Shown: positions 29,671-39,308 of the stretch, piece after piece
Layout of the letters: the number at the start of each line of letters is the position of its first letter
Numbering within the stretch: position 1 is the first letter of the stretch
Notes under the pieces: model-generated
Databases searched by the model: none
Told to the model about the DNA's origin: nothing
The model's input: the letters and a program-made list of their open reading frames with translations, nothing else
Position numbers and translations under genes: made by a program
Assembly (NCBI GenBank): GCA_964035575.1
Contig: OZ037887.1
Location: forward strand, 930,001 to 994,000
Source of the DNA: Rhynchopus sp. YZ270_cl-10
Lineage: Eukaryota; Euglenozoa; Diplonemea; Diplonemida; Diplonemidae
Direction of reading: 5' to 3'
DNA: 64,000 nucleotides

Positions 29671-32600
29671 ATGTCAGCGTTCACTGCGCTTGCTGTCGCA
29701 CTTAGTGCTGTGTCCCTGCTCCCTGCTGCAGAGGAGGATCGCAACGTGGAGATGTGCATGAAGACTGCGATGCAGACAGCAGGTCTGGACCCAACGACAC
29801 CTGACTGGAACTGTGGGGATTCTGTGTTGAGCCCCATGTGTCTCGACAAGGCGTACGTCGCAGCACGTCAGGGTCTTGTGTGTGTGCAGGAGTACTCGAC
29901 AGCGAAGCAGCTGAAGGTGTTTTCGATGGAGGCGCTGTCGACACCGACACAGTCGAAGGAGACGTACGAGTGTCTGTACGAGAAGATGAAGACGTGCGAG
30001 TCTTCTGACGAGGATGTGTTCTGCAAGGACACACACTCGTGTCTGGAGCAGGTGCGGTGTGTGATGACGCAGTTCAACTTCTGCATGAAGGATGATGTGT
30101 GGCCTGTGGACAAGCTGAGGTCGAAAGCAGAGATGGCAGCGTTTGATGTGGAGCCCTTCACCGACTGTGTTAATACCACAGTACGTGAGAGATGCTATGA
30201 GGTAGATGACGCCTGGTATCCGGAGTCAGCCTGTGTTGCTGCTGTGAGCTTCGACTGTGGTGTGAGCAAGGATCTGTTCCCGTACTTCACAAGCGACGCA
30301 GTGCCGTTCTTCTCGCACAGTGCGTCTCCCGATTGTGTGGCACAGTCGCACGCAGCTTGTCTTGGTGGTGCAGAGTTTTGCAGTGCAGATGCTTCTGTGG
30401 ACTTGTGTCTGTCTCAGCTGAAGTGCACGATGGAAGGCATCAACCAGTGTGCGGATTACAAGTTCATCTCACCTGAGCTGATCCCGACTGGCATGTTGAC
30501 TGATGTGGACTGCCTCAGCAACTTTAGGCAGTTGTGTGGAACTGTGACTAGGGGACAATACACCTTGACGGATTGGTCGGGATATAATCGTACATATTAT
30601 TACACAAATCGTACGTACGACGGTATCTGTGCAGCTTCAAAGGCACTGTACTGCACAACAGCGAAGCCTGCAATGGAGAAGCTGAAGACGGACCTGAAGG
30701 AGTGTGTGTCGGAGGTGAAGGATACATGTGGGTTTGGTGAGCCGTCTGAGGACTGGGCGTGTGCGAAGATGGAGGGCAACTCCGCAATGACGACAGAGTG
30801 CTACAAGATGTCGAGCTGTGCGCTGCGCAGTGCGACTCAGTGCATCAACGACGCAATCCTTCTGTTCTTCCCTGACAAGCCAACGACACCTGTTGCTCTG
30901 CCCACATCAAGCCCGGCAACTGCTGCACCTGCGACACTTGCACCACCTTCCGTCCCTGCTGCAGAGGAGGATCGCCAAGTGGAGATGTGCATGAAGACTG
31001 CGATGCAGACAGCAGACCTGGACCCAACGACACCAGACTGGAACTGTGGGGATTCTGTGATGACCCCGACTTGTTTAGATAAGGCGCACGTCGCAGCACG
31101 TCAGGGTCTTGTGTGTGTGCAGGAGTACTCGACAGCGAAGCAGCTGAAGGTGTTTTCGATGGAGGCGCTGTCGACACCGACACAGTCGAAGGAGACGTAC
31201 GAGTGTCTGTACGAGAAGATGAAGACGTGTGAGTCTTCTGACGAGGATGTGTTCTGCAAGGACACACACTCGTGTCTGGAGCAGGTGCGGTGTGTGATGA
31301 CGCAGTTCAACTTCTGCATGAAGGATGATGTGTGGCCTGTGGACAAGCTGAGGTCGAAAGCAGAGATGGCAGCGTTTGATGTGAAGCCCTTCACCGACTG
31401 CATTCGCGACAATGCTGACAGATGTGAGAGTGCCAGTGGTTTTGGAAGAACTTATACAGGTGTAAGCGTTAGTGACGTGTGTGTTGCTGCTGTGAGCTTC
31501 GACTGTGGTGTGAGCAAGGATCTGTTCCCGTACTTCACAAGCGACGCAGTGCCGTTCTTCTCACACAGTGCGTCTCCCGATTGTGTGACACAGTCGCACG
31601 CAGCTTGTCTTAATGGTGCAGAGTTCTGCAGTGCAGACATTTCTGTGGACTTGTGTCTGTCTCAGCTGAAGTGCACGATGGAAGGCATCAACCAGTGTGC
31701 GGATTACAAGTTCATCTCACCTGAGCTGATCCCGACTGGCATGTTGACTGATGTGGACTGCCTCAGTAGCTTTGAGCAGGTGTGTGGCACATATTATAAT
31801 GTCAGGATACCTTACTTTGCGAACCACCAGACACGCTGGCATACGTATAGGAGACAGGACTTTGATACCATCTGTGCAGCTTCGAAGGCATTGTACTGCA
31901 CAACAGCGAAGCCTGCAATGGAGAAGCTGAAGACGGACCTGAAGGAGTGTGTGTCGGAGGTGAAGGATACATGTGGGTTTGGTGAGCCGTCGAAGGACTG
32001 GGCGTGTGCGAAGATGGAGGGCAACTCCGCAATGACGACAGAGTGCTACAAGATGTCGAGCTGTGCGCTGCGCAGTGCGACTCAGTGCATCAACGACGCA
32101 ATCCTTCTGTTCTTCCCTGACAAGGTGGCACAGCTTTCTTTGTCAGACGCACCTCATACCAAGGTGTCCAACACAGATGCACCAGCTGAAGTACCAACCA
32201 CAAGAGTGCCACTGAAGGCAGGTGAACACTCTTACGCACCTGACACAGATGCACCACCCACTGAAGTGCCAACCACAAGAGTGCCACTCAAAGCAGGTGA
32301 ATCCTACGCACCTGACACAGATGCACCAGCAACTGAAGTGCCAACCACTAGAGTGCCACTGAAGGCAGGTGAACACTCTTACGCACCTGACACAGATACA
32401 CCTACAACAAGAGTGCCACTGCAGGCAGGTGAGTCCTACGCACCTGATAGACACACACCGACTGCATCACCTGGTGTCTCTTCGTTGAGCCCTGAGCAGC
32501 ACACAGATGCACCCACAAGTGACTCAGGTTCGTCGGGTGTCCCAGCGGTTGTGTGGGTTGGTGTTGCTGCTGGAGGTGTGGTTGTCCTCTTGTTGCTTGC

Positions 32601-32736
32601 GGCTCTTAGTGTGTGGTACAAGTCTCGCGTGTCTGCACCAGACTTTGGAGGTTTGGACGAAGAGATCATTCAAGAAACTGCAGCAGAGGATGAAATTCCC
32701 ATGTCGCAATGCGATGATGCAATCCTCCTCGAGTGA
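29671..32736 (+). CDS. Surface gene D: two-module protein with long stalk and distinct tail
   Basis: 1021 residues. The signal peptide MSAFTALAVALSAVS (shared with E) is followed by modules at 29731-30879 and 30964-32124 and a long stalk holding both TRVPLKAGE-type units and one SSLSPEQHT-type unit. The membrane helix (VWVGVAAGGVVVLLLLAAL) and the tail differ from A, B, C and E. The tail is acidic and contains DDAILL, which fits the endocytic consensus [DE]xxxL[LI]. Loop 1 is of two types (TTVRERCYEVDDAWYPES; DNADRCESASGFGRTYTG). Third loops are unique (RGQYTLTDWSGYNRTYYY; YYNVRIPYFANHQTRWHTY). Gene D therefore looks like a chimera of both stalk classes with its own cytoplasmic end. Confidence 0.88.
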   Translation: MSAFTALAVALSAVSLLPAAEEDRNVEMCMKTAMQTAGLDPTTPDWNCGDSVLSPMCLDKAYVAARQGLVCVQEYSTAKQLKVFSMEALSTPTQSKETYECLYEKMKTCESSDEDVFCKDTHSCLEQVRCVMTQFNFCMKDDVWPVDKLRSKAEMAAFDVEPFTDCVNTTVRERCYEVDDAWYPESACVAAVSFDCGVSKDLFPYFTSDAVPFFSHSASPDCVAQSHAACLGGAEFCSADASVDLCLSQLKCTMEGINQCADYKFISPELIPTGMLTDVDCLSNFRQLCGTVTRGQYTLTDWSGYNRTYYYTNRTYDGICAASKALYCTTAKPAMEKLKTDLKECVSEVKDTCGFGEPSEDWACAKMEGNSAMTTECYKMSSCALRSATQCINDAILLFFPDKPTTPVALPTSSPATAAPATLAPPSVPAAEEDRQVEMCMKTAMQTADLDPTTPDWNCGDSVMTPTCLDKAHVAARQGLVCVQEYSTAKQLKVFSMEALSTPTQSKETYECLYEKMKTCESSDEDVFCKDTHSCLEQVRCVMTQFNFCMKDDVWPVDKLRSKAEMAAFDVKPFTDCIRDNADRCESASGFGRTYTGVSVSDVCVAAVSFDCGVSKDLFPYFTSDAVPFFSHSASPDCVTQSHAACLNGAEFCSADISVDLCLSQLKCTMEGINQCADYKFISPELIPTGMLTDVDCLSSFEQVCGTYYNVRIPYFANHQTRWHTYRRQDFDTICAASKALYCTTAKPAMEKLKTDLKECVSEVKDTCGFGEPSKDWACAKMEGNSAMTTECYKMSSCALRSATQCINDAILLFFPDKVAQLSLSDAPHTKVSNTDAPAEVPTTRVPLKAGEHSYAPDTDAPPTEVPTTRVPLKAGESYAPDTDAPATEVPTTRVPLKAGEHSYAPDTDTPTTRVPLQAGESYAPDRHTPTASPGVSSLSPEQHTDAPTSDSGSSGVPAVVWVGVAAGGVVVLLLLAALSVWYKSRVSAPDFGGLDEEIIQETAAEDEIPMSQCDDAILLE
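32125..32530 (+). repeat. Composite stalk repeats of gene D
   Basis: Four units of TRVPL(K/Q)AGE(H)SYAPDT with PTEVP spacers, then one PTASPGVSSLSPEQHT unit of the gene A type. The junction lies near 32450. Both unit types are in frame and Thr/Pro-rich. Confidence 0.75.
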
Positions 32737-32826
32737 AGTCAGTACATACAGAAGCCTGCGGGTGGTACATCGCATCCATACTGGCAGTCTTCGGTATTTG
32801 GGAAAAGTGTTTTTGTTTTTGAGATA

Positions 32827-33183
32827 CAGTAAGACAACAAACATCGGAGGGGTAAAAACCCTCCTCAGAGTTTTGAAATCCCAAAATCCACCTTAGTTTT
32901 TACCCCTCCGGTGTTTTTACCCCACCTCTGTTCCTACCCCACCGGTGTTTATTCCAGTGGACATGATATTTTGGGTCAACATGGAAAATATGGGGAAATG
33001 AGGTGAGATATTGGGGAAAAGGGTGGGACTTGCCATCAAAAAATTTTGTCTAGGGGTAAAAACACCGGTGGGGTAAAAACATCGGAGGGGTAAAAACCCT
33101 CCTTAGAATTTTGAAATTCCAAAATCCACCTTAGTTTTTACCCCTCCGATGTTTTTACCCCACCGGTGTTTGTTGTCTTACTG
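32827..33183. mobile_element. Tc1/mariner-like MITE, 357 bp, with TA target duplication
   Basis: Begins CAGTAAGACAACAAACA and ends with its inverse, TGTTTGTTGTCTTACTG, flanked on both sides by TA (32825-32826 and 33184-33185). The TIR goes on into CGG(A/T)GGGGTAAAAA. Inside, an 85-bp block (itself with inverted ends) occurs twice in direct orientation. No coding capacity. The flanks join into the repeat found uninterrupted at about 15710 and 38205, giving an empty-site comparison. Confidence 0.85.
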
Positions 33184-33439
33184 TAATTTCCAATGGATTG
33201 GTAGGTACGTTCATCTCAAGATTTTGTGCGAAATACATCAATGGGTTTACGTTTCTTTTATACCAGATGTTGTTCACCGCATCCAAAGCATAACACGACA
33301 CATTCGGGGGGTTAAAAAATATCCTCTTCCTTTTTTTGCTTCCACACACATACCTTGGAGGCGAATTTCGTATTCGTCCTATATTCGGCCTCTCTTCGGA
33401 TCCGAACATAGGCCGAATGTGTATTCACCTTCTAGGTAT

Positions 33440-34625
33440 GCGGATTCCCCCCCATTTTTTTCTTGCAGTGACCATTTTCCAGGTGACTAAGCACGAGAGG
33501 CTTAGGATCATCTTATAAACTTTTCTTTTCTTTTTCTTCATCTTTTTTTATTCGGGGTTTCCCCCATGAATTGGGGGGTAACATGAACAACACCCCCACA
33601 CAATATTATGGTACCCCCCCAAGCCGCTGTAATAATCCGGGTTTTTCCGCGGAAAATATAGGGGGGTACTCTTAAGCGGGTACCACTTGGGGATATCCTG
33701 TCTTTTTCCTCGCGGATTTAGGAGAATAGAAAGTGTATGAAATATCTTTTTCCTCTCGGGCATGTTGTCCTCTAAATCCGGTTTGAGTTTTAGGATTTTC
33801 CACAAGAATGTTTTATTCGTGTATTTTCAGGTAAAACAACTTCTTACCATAATGGATCTTTGAGGGTGACCAAGCGTATTTCATACGGTTGTCACGGAGG
33901 GGGCGGTCAAAAGAGGTTCCTGGTAGAACGCGCACGCGAGAACCCTGGGAACTGGGTTGCCCAGGGTACTGCATCGCACCATGAAATCCCGCTCCATCGA
34001 GGCTGTACCTTTTTTTTTGTCTGCCGAAAAGGCGTTTGAACTACGTATTGTAGCATTGTAAATTTTCCCCCCCGCGCGTTTGTTATGTCACGGAGCTGGG
34101 TGTTTTGTTAAGTGTCTTGGTCCAGGGCAGACACGGCCTTTGCTCCGTACCAGATCCACAAATGGAATGGGCTTTGGAGCACTGCTTCGTTTCATTCAAT
34201 TGTCGTATTTTCGTTGTTTTCTTTTCATCATTTCCCGAATGTCAGACATTTTATTTAGCATCCACATCGATGTTGTCTGAAAATATATTCAATTCCATTT
34301 CGTTGCAGCAACGACCGGCATACTCTGTGAACACACAAACCCTATCGACTCAGTGCTGTTGTGCACGTGACTCCATCATGGGATGTGTTCCGCATGCCGT
34401 GTGCCTTTGCAGCGTACGAAGTTACAGGCAGCACAAAACTGTCTGCGATTCTCCCCTCTTCACCTGCCTCTGCAGAGGTAGTGTGAATTCGTTCCATTTC
34501 CCATATTTTTGTTCTTTCAACTTGATGTCTAGGACATGTTGAGTTTTATGTTTTCACCTCCAACAACCCTGTTTTATAGTTTCCCCTCCCCCTGCTCGCA
34601 TGCTTTGGTCCCTCACTGTCCCACT
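33440..34625 (+). repeat. Duplicated intergenic spacer, copy 3 (between D and E)
   Basis: Collinear with copies 1 and 2 from CCCCCCATTTTTTTCTTGCA to the region around CTCGCATGCTTTGGTCCCTC. Just before it, GAGAGGCTTAGGATCATC (about 33495) belongs to another repeat family shared with 17760 and 40410. Confidence 0.85.
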
Positions 34626-34639
34626 ACATTGTAGGTGCA

Positions 34640-34870
34640 CACTCAGCACCTCCGTTTGATACCATCCCACACCCTAGGTGGGATGACCACCAGGACTGCC
34701 AAGCTCCTCTTCACCTCAGTAGTCAACGCCTGAGGCCCAGCAAATTGCTCAATGGACATCTGCCAAATGGTTGTTAAAGTCTTGCACGTAGCGAGACCCA
34801 CTTCACTCGCTCAGTGTGCTGTGAGGACGAAGCTACCTTGTTATCCAGTTTGCTTTCCCACTCCTGACAC
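34640..34870 (-). other. Possible coding-like fragment upstream of gene E
   Basis: This stretch is not in the other spacers. Read on the minus strand it gives an open piece with normal composition (LATCKTLTTIWQMSIEQFAG, then VKRSLAVLVVIPPRVWDG). It may be another captured gene scrap like the SET and PPR pieces; the source was not recognised. Confidence 0.3.
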
Positions 34871-34921
34871 GGATGTACTGACGCCGATCTCAAACACAAA
34901 CACTCATCACACACTATCAAC

Positions 34922-34923
34922 AG
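34922..34923 (+). promoter_or_regulatory. Putative 3' splice acceptor for gene E
   Basis: AG of ACTATCAACAG, 14 nt before the ATG at 34938. It also explains why the upstream in-frame extension to 34752 should not be taken as coding. Confidence 0.45.
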
Positions 34924-34937
34924 GTATTCATATCACG

Positions 34938-36524
34938 ATGTCAGCGTTCACTGCGCTTGCTGTCGCACTTAGTGCTGTGTCCCTGCTCCCTCCTGCAGAA
35001 GAGGATCGCAACGTGGAGATGTGCATGAAGACTGGGATACAGATAGCAGGTCTGGACCCAACGACACCAGACTGGAACTGTGGGGATTCTGTGATGACCC
35101 CGACTTGTTTAGATAAGGCGCACGTCGCAGCACGTGAAGGTCTTGTGTGTGTGCAGAAGTACTCGACAGCGAAGCAGCTGAAGGTGTTTTCGATGGAGGC
35201 GCTGTCGACACCGACACAGTCGAAGGCGACGTACGAGTGTCTGTACGAGAAGATGAAGACGTGTGAGTCTTCTGACGAGGATGTGTTCTGCAAGGACACA
35301 CACTCGTGTCTGGAGCAGGTGCGGTGTGTGATGACGCAGTTCAACTTCTGCATGAAGGATGATGTGTGGCCTGTGGACAAGCTGAGGTCGAAAGCAGAGA
35401 TGGCAGCGTTTGATGTGAAGCCCTTCACCGACTGTATTCGCGACAATTCTGACAGATGTGAAAATTTTGGTAGCTTTGGTGGAAGTGAAACAGGCAGCAC
35501 TTTGGACATTAGTGACGTGTGTGTTGCTGCTGTGAGCTTCGACTGTGGTGTGAGCAAGGATCTGTTCCCGTACTTCACAAGCGACGCAGTGCCGTTCTTC
35601 TCACACAGTGCGTCTCCCGATTGTGTGGCACAGTCGCACGCAGCTTGTCTTAATGGTGCAGAGTTTTGCAGTGCAGAAATTTCTGTGGACTTGTGTCTGT
35701 CTCAGCTGAAGTGCACGATGGAAGGCATCAACCAGTGTGCGGATTACAAGTTCATCTCACCTGAGCTGATCCCGACTGGCATGTTGACTGATGTGGACTG
35801 CTTCAGCAACTTTGAGCAGTTGTGTCAAACACGTTCTGTGCAGACCTACTCTTACCAATACTACAACGAGACAGTGTGGTTCTCATACAGTACCTATGAC
35901 TTTGATGCCATCTGTGCAGCTTCCAAGGCACTGTACTGCACAACAGCGAAGCCTGCAATGGAGAAGCTGAAGACGGACCTGAAGGAATGCGTGTCGGAGG
36001 TGAAGGATACATGTGGGTTTGGTGAGCCGTCGAAGGACTGGGCGTGTGCGAAGATGGAGGGCAACTCCGCAATGACGACAGAGTGCTACAAGATGTCGAG
36101 CTGTGCGCTGCGCAGTGCGACTCAGTGCATCAACGACGCAATCCTTCTGTTCTTCCCTGACAAGGTGGCACAGCTTTCTTTGTCAGACGCACCTCCTACC
36201 AAGGTGTCCAACACAGATGCACCACCCACTGAAGTGCCAACCACAAGAGTACTACTCAAAGCAGCACCTGACACAGAGCTGGTTGATGCAGGTGCAGCTG
36301 ACATGAGCTCCGATTCTGACGGCCCCAGCACAGGTGTGTGGATTGGTGTTGCAGTTGGCGCAGTTGTGTTGGTTCTAGCGGGTGTGGGTGGTGTGATCAT
36401 GTACAACAAGAAGGCTTCGAAGCCGGCAAAGTTGGAGGATTTTACAAACCAAAAGCTGTACCCTGCAGATGTAGTGATGGAGAGTGAAATGGGTGTGGGT
36501 GCCGGCGAGGCGGCTCTGCTTTGA
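34938..36524 (+). CDS. Surface gene E: single-module cysteine-rich type I membrane protein
   Basis: 528 residues from the ATG at 34938, chosen because it gives the family signal peptide (MSAFTALAVALSAVS) just after the conserved acceptor; the frame is open further upstream to 34752. One module (34998-36164), a short stalk, the membrane helix WIGVAVGAVVLVLAGVGG and a tail ending GEAALL as in B and C. The 5' end is of D type and the 3' end of B/C type, so the gene looks like a recombinant. Loop 1 is the longest of the IRDN class (DNSDRCENFGSFGGSETG plus a TLDI insert). Loop 3 resembles gene B (QTYSYQYYNETVWFSYSTYD). One-module genes may be the minimal unit from which longer ones grew. Confidence 0.87.
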   Translation: MSAFTALAVALSAVSLLPPAEEDRNVEMCMKTGIQIAGLDPTTPDWNCGDSVMTPTCLDKAHVAAREGLVCVQKYSTAKQLKVFSMEALSTPTQSKATYECLYEKMKTCESSDEDVFCKDTHSCLEQVRCVMTQFNFCMKDDVWPVDKLRSKAEMAAFDVKPFTDCIRDNSDRCENFGSFGGSETGSTLDISDVCVAAVSFDCGVSKDLFPYFTSDAVPFFSHSASPDCVAQSHAACLNGAEFCSAEISVDLCLSQLKCTMEGINQCADYKFISPELIPTGMLTDVDCFSNFEQLCQTRSVQTYSYQYYNETVWFSYSTYDFDAICAASKALYCTTAKPAMEKLKTDLKECVSEVKDTCGFGEPSKDWACAKMEGNSAMTTECYKMSSCALRSATQCINDAILLFFPDKVAQLSLSDAPPTKVSNTDAPPTEVPTTRVLLKAAPDTELVDAGAADMSSDSDGPSTGVWIGVAVGAVVLVLAGVGGVIMYNKKASKPAKLEDFTNQKLYPADVVMESEMGVGAGEAALL

Positions 36525-36785
36525 TACGTTTCGCGGTGGTGTCGACTTATTCTCTTTCTACCCCATTTCTACGTGCGTTACCTTGTTGCTAGCAAAACCG
36601 AATGGAGTGGGAACGTAGTGGGAGCGCAGCGGAAACGATAGTGACAAGGCAACGAGCTTTTTTCATTATGTTTTATTCTTCCCCACAAAATATCACGCGC
36701 AGAGAAACACCCGTTTTTCAACACATCGCGTCCGTTGTTTGCTTTTTCTCAGCGACACTTTTTTTTTCATTTTTTCCCCCGTATC

Positions 36786-37050
36786 ACATCAGTGTCTTAT
36801 CCAGGAATCCAGATTTTAAGTTTGGGGGGGGTCAGTTTGTTTTTTTTGCCCAATTTTTTTTTTTCAGCACGACCAGGGAAGACATTGGGAACATAGTGAA
36901 CTGTATATTTTTTTTTGCGGAGCAAAAAAAAACAATATAAATGGCGCCGCAGGCGAAAAAAAATTTGGGTACGGTGTAAATGTATAGCTTTTTACACCAC
37001 GCCGAGGAAACACCTCAAACCCAGCTGAAAAAACTGACCCCCCCCCCACC
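36786..37050 (+). repeat. Dispersed repeat (TATCCAGGAATCCAGATTT family), copy 1
   Basis: Starts GTGTCTTATCCAGGAATCC and includes GGAAGACATTGGGA, TTGCGGAGCAAAAAA, ATGGCGCCGCAGGCGAA and TTTTTACACCACG. The second copy (41447-41568 plus 43801-43900) has the same order but is split by a Mutator-like element. GGGGGTCAGTTT near the start and AAACTGACCCCC near the end are inverted, so it may itself be a MITE. Confidence 0.7.
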
Positions 37051-38046
37051 TAGGGGCGTCAGCCCTTAAGGAAATCCTTAAGAAACCTTGTCACAAAACC
37101 ATATTTTTGAGTTTTAGGTTAAGAAATCCACTAAAATAGTCGTATTTGGCCCCAAAACCACCTCCCGATCACAGAAATATGTCAATAAAACCACAGACGA
37201 CCTTAACAGAGGCTTTGTTACCAAAAAAAATCGGTGTTTTTATGAAAAAACACCCCAAAACCACGTCACGCTCGCGTCACGCTATTCACCGATTTTCGAA
37301 CCCTTTTTGAAATATGGCTCTAAGTTCCACCAAGTCCCTCTAAACACCCCAAAACCGCCTGGGTACCCCTCGGGATAGGTTCTGGGGTGAAAATATGTGG
37401 TTTTGGGGGCTTTTCTGGTCCCCAGAGGCGTCTCAGAGCTATTTGACACACCCAAAAGCTCCATTTTTTATCAAAAAATGCTTGCTTTTTTACCTTGTCA
37501 TGAGCATTAACACCCTCAATGAGACCCCCAGAACGTCTCTAAAGTCCAAAAATCACCCCGGAATTGATTCCCGGACCTCATCATAGGTGGAGTACCATGT
37601 TTCTGGGGTCAAAAATGCGTTGTGGTCCATTACTGTTCCCCCTGACAATGAGCGATAGAGTAGCGATAGAATAGAAATATGACCACCTCCAGGAAACCAA
37701 AATTATTTTGTATTTTTCTAAGGGGTGGGAAGGTGACAAATGGGCACCTGGGTGGGGATACTAAATTTTTGTGTCCCCAGCACGCAGATCCTTAGTAAAG
37801 TACAGTCAAATGCTATCCCAGGGGGATAGGTTATCCTGAAATAACCTATCCCAGGGGGATAGCATAACCTATCCCCGGGGATAGCATAACCTATCCCCGG
37901 GGATAGGTTATGCTATCCCCTGGGGGATGGCATATGCTATCCCCAAATATGCTATCCCAGCGAACCTATCCCCATACCCCTAGCCACAGTGTAAAACTCA
38001 AAAAAATGGTTTTGTGACAGAAAAACCCCCTAGGCTGACGCCCCTA
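37051..38046. mobile_element. Non-autonomous TIR DNA transposon, 996 bp
   Basis: The ends are inverted repeats of about 60-70 bp: TAGGGGCGTCAGCC, then GTCACAAAACCATATTTTTG on the left and the complement on the right ending GGCTGACGCCCCTA. The interior has no coding capacity. The C-run flanks (CCCCACC on both sides) hide the exact target duplication. Superfamily not assigned. Confidence 0.75.
37812..37965. repeat. Array of palindromic CTATCCCCGGGGATAG units
   Basis: Seven or more copies of CTATCCC in both orientations, joined by GCATAACC/GGTTATGC, lie inside the 37051-38046 transposon. The array can form stacked hairpins. Confidence 0.7.
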
Positions 38047-38347
38047 CCCCCCCCACCGGCCCAAATTTCCGGAGAAAATTTGGGGGGGGGGTCACTGACC
38101 CCCCCCAACCGGCCCAAAAAATACACTGTATCACATATGATACTTTCTTTGCATGGATATCGCATCCTTACTGGCAGTCTTGCTGTTTCTGTACTTCTGG
38201 AAAGTGTTATGTTTTTGAAAGATTTTTCAGTGGATTGGGGATAGGCAGGTTGCTCTCGTGATTTGAGAAGGAATATTTCCTGCGAGTATGGCATGGTGAG
38301 GCCTAAATGGGCCAACGTCCACACTGTTTTTTTTTTTTTTTTTTTTG

Positions 38348-38997
38348 CAGGCCTTTTGCTAACTTTGGGATTTTCCCCCTGAATGGCATGATGGTCAAAA
38401 AAAAAATAATTTCCTGGAAAAAAAGTACATTCCGAGCTTTCCCACCTGGTAAAAGCGGTCGTCGCGCGCTTCGCGCGCGCCTCCCTGCCAGCCACAGGGT
38501 GGAGAGGCGAAGGGTCAGCTTTGCAAGATAACAAAAACGGAATCTAATCCTTTATTAACGGTGCTTGGTCTTGCGCCTTACGTACACTAACCGTACAAAA
38601 TCAATACGTCTTCCAGAAGCAGGGGCTGTTGCAACGGTTGGGTCACTTTGAAATAACAATGGTCAAATTTTTGCAGCTTGGGTCAAGTTTCATTTCTGGC
38701 TGCAAAATGCAAGGGAATCCCCTTAGACATTGTAAAATGGCACCGTAGGCAGGAAGAAAATAGCGTACAGCGCGAGCGAAGCGAGCGAAAATTTTTTTTG
38801 AGGTATACCTCCGCGAGCGCAGCGAGCAGAAAAATTTTAAGGTGCCATCATGCCATCATGCATGCCATCTGGGGGGGAAATCCCCAGGTGATGCAGAGCG
38901 AAAGCCCTGCCCCACCACCCCGTGGCATGATGGAAAAAAAAAAATAAAAAACGCCCAAAAACGTGGCATGATGGCATGATGGTTAGCAAAAGGCCTG
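38348..38997. mobile_element. hAT-like non-autonomous element, 650 bp, in a T-run
   Basis: Ends CAGGCCTTTTGCTAAC and GTTAGCAAAAGGCCTG are inverted repeats. Runs of at least eight T flank both ends, and the uninterrupted site near 15850 has a short T-run, which fits an 8-bp target duplication. Subterminal CATGATGG repeats occur on both sides. CAG ends, 8-bp duplications and subterminal repeats are hAT traits. No transposase frame. Confidence 0.7.
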
Positions 38998-39308
38998 TTT
39001 TTTTTGTCATTTTATTTTGTTTTCCTTTTCGCAAGCTTATGAGCTCTCTCTCTCTCTCTCTTTTTCTGTGATCTGCATCGGTGTATTTTTGCTTTTTTTT
39101 AAATAAAACAACTTGTTGTCAATTCTAAAAAGATTGGAGGCAGCGATGCGGGCAAGCAAAACGGATTGAAAAAGACAGAAGCTCGCTTGTTTCTTTGAGT
39201 ACTCAATTAACCACAACAACCATACTTCAGTTTGACACAATTTTTTCACCTTTTTGTTTTCCGGCTTTGAGCGCACAAACAAAAGACCCGATCTTTTCTT
39301 TAGGGAAA

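Noticed and set aside
34752-34937. N-terminal extension of surface gene E
   Set aside because: It would bury the family signal peptide and lies upstream of the conserved ATCAACAG acceptor; genes A-D start at the equivalent ATG.
37812-37965. CRISPR-like regular array
   Set aside because: The repeats are palindromes in both orientations without unique spacers, inside a eukaryotic transposon.
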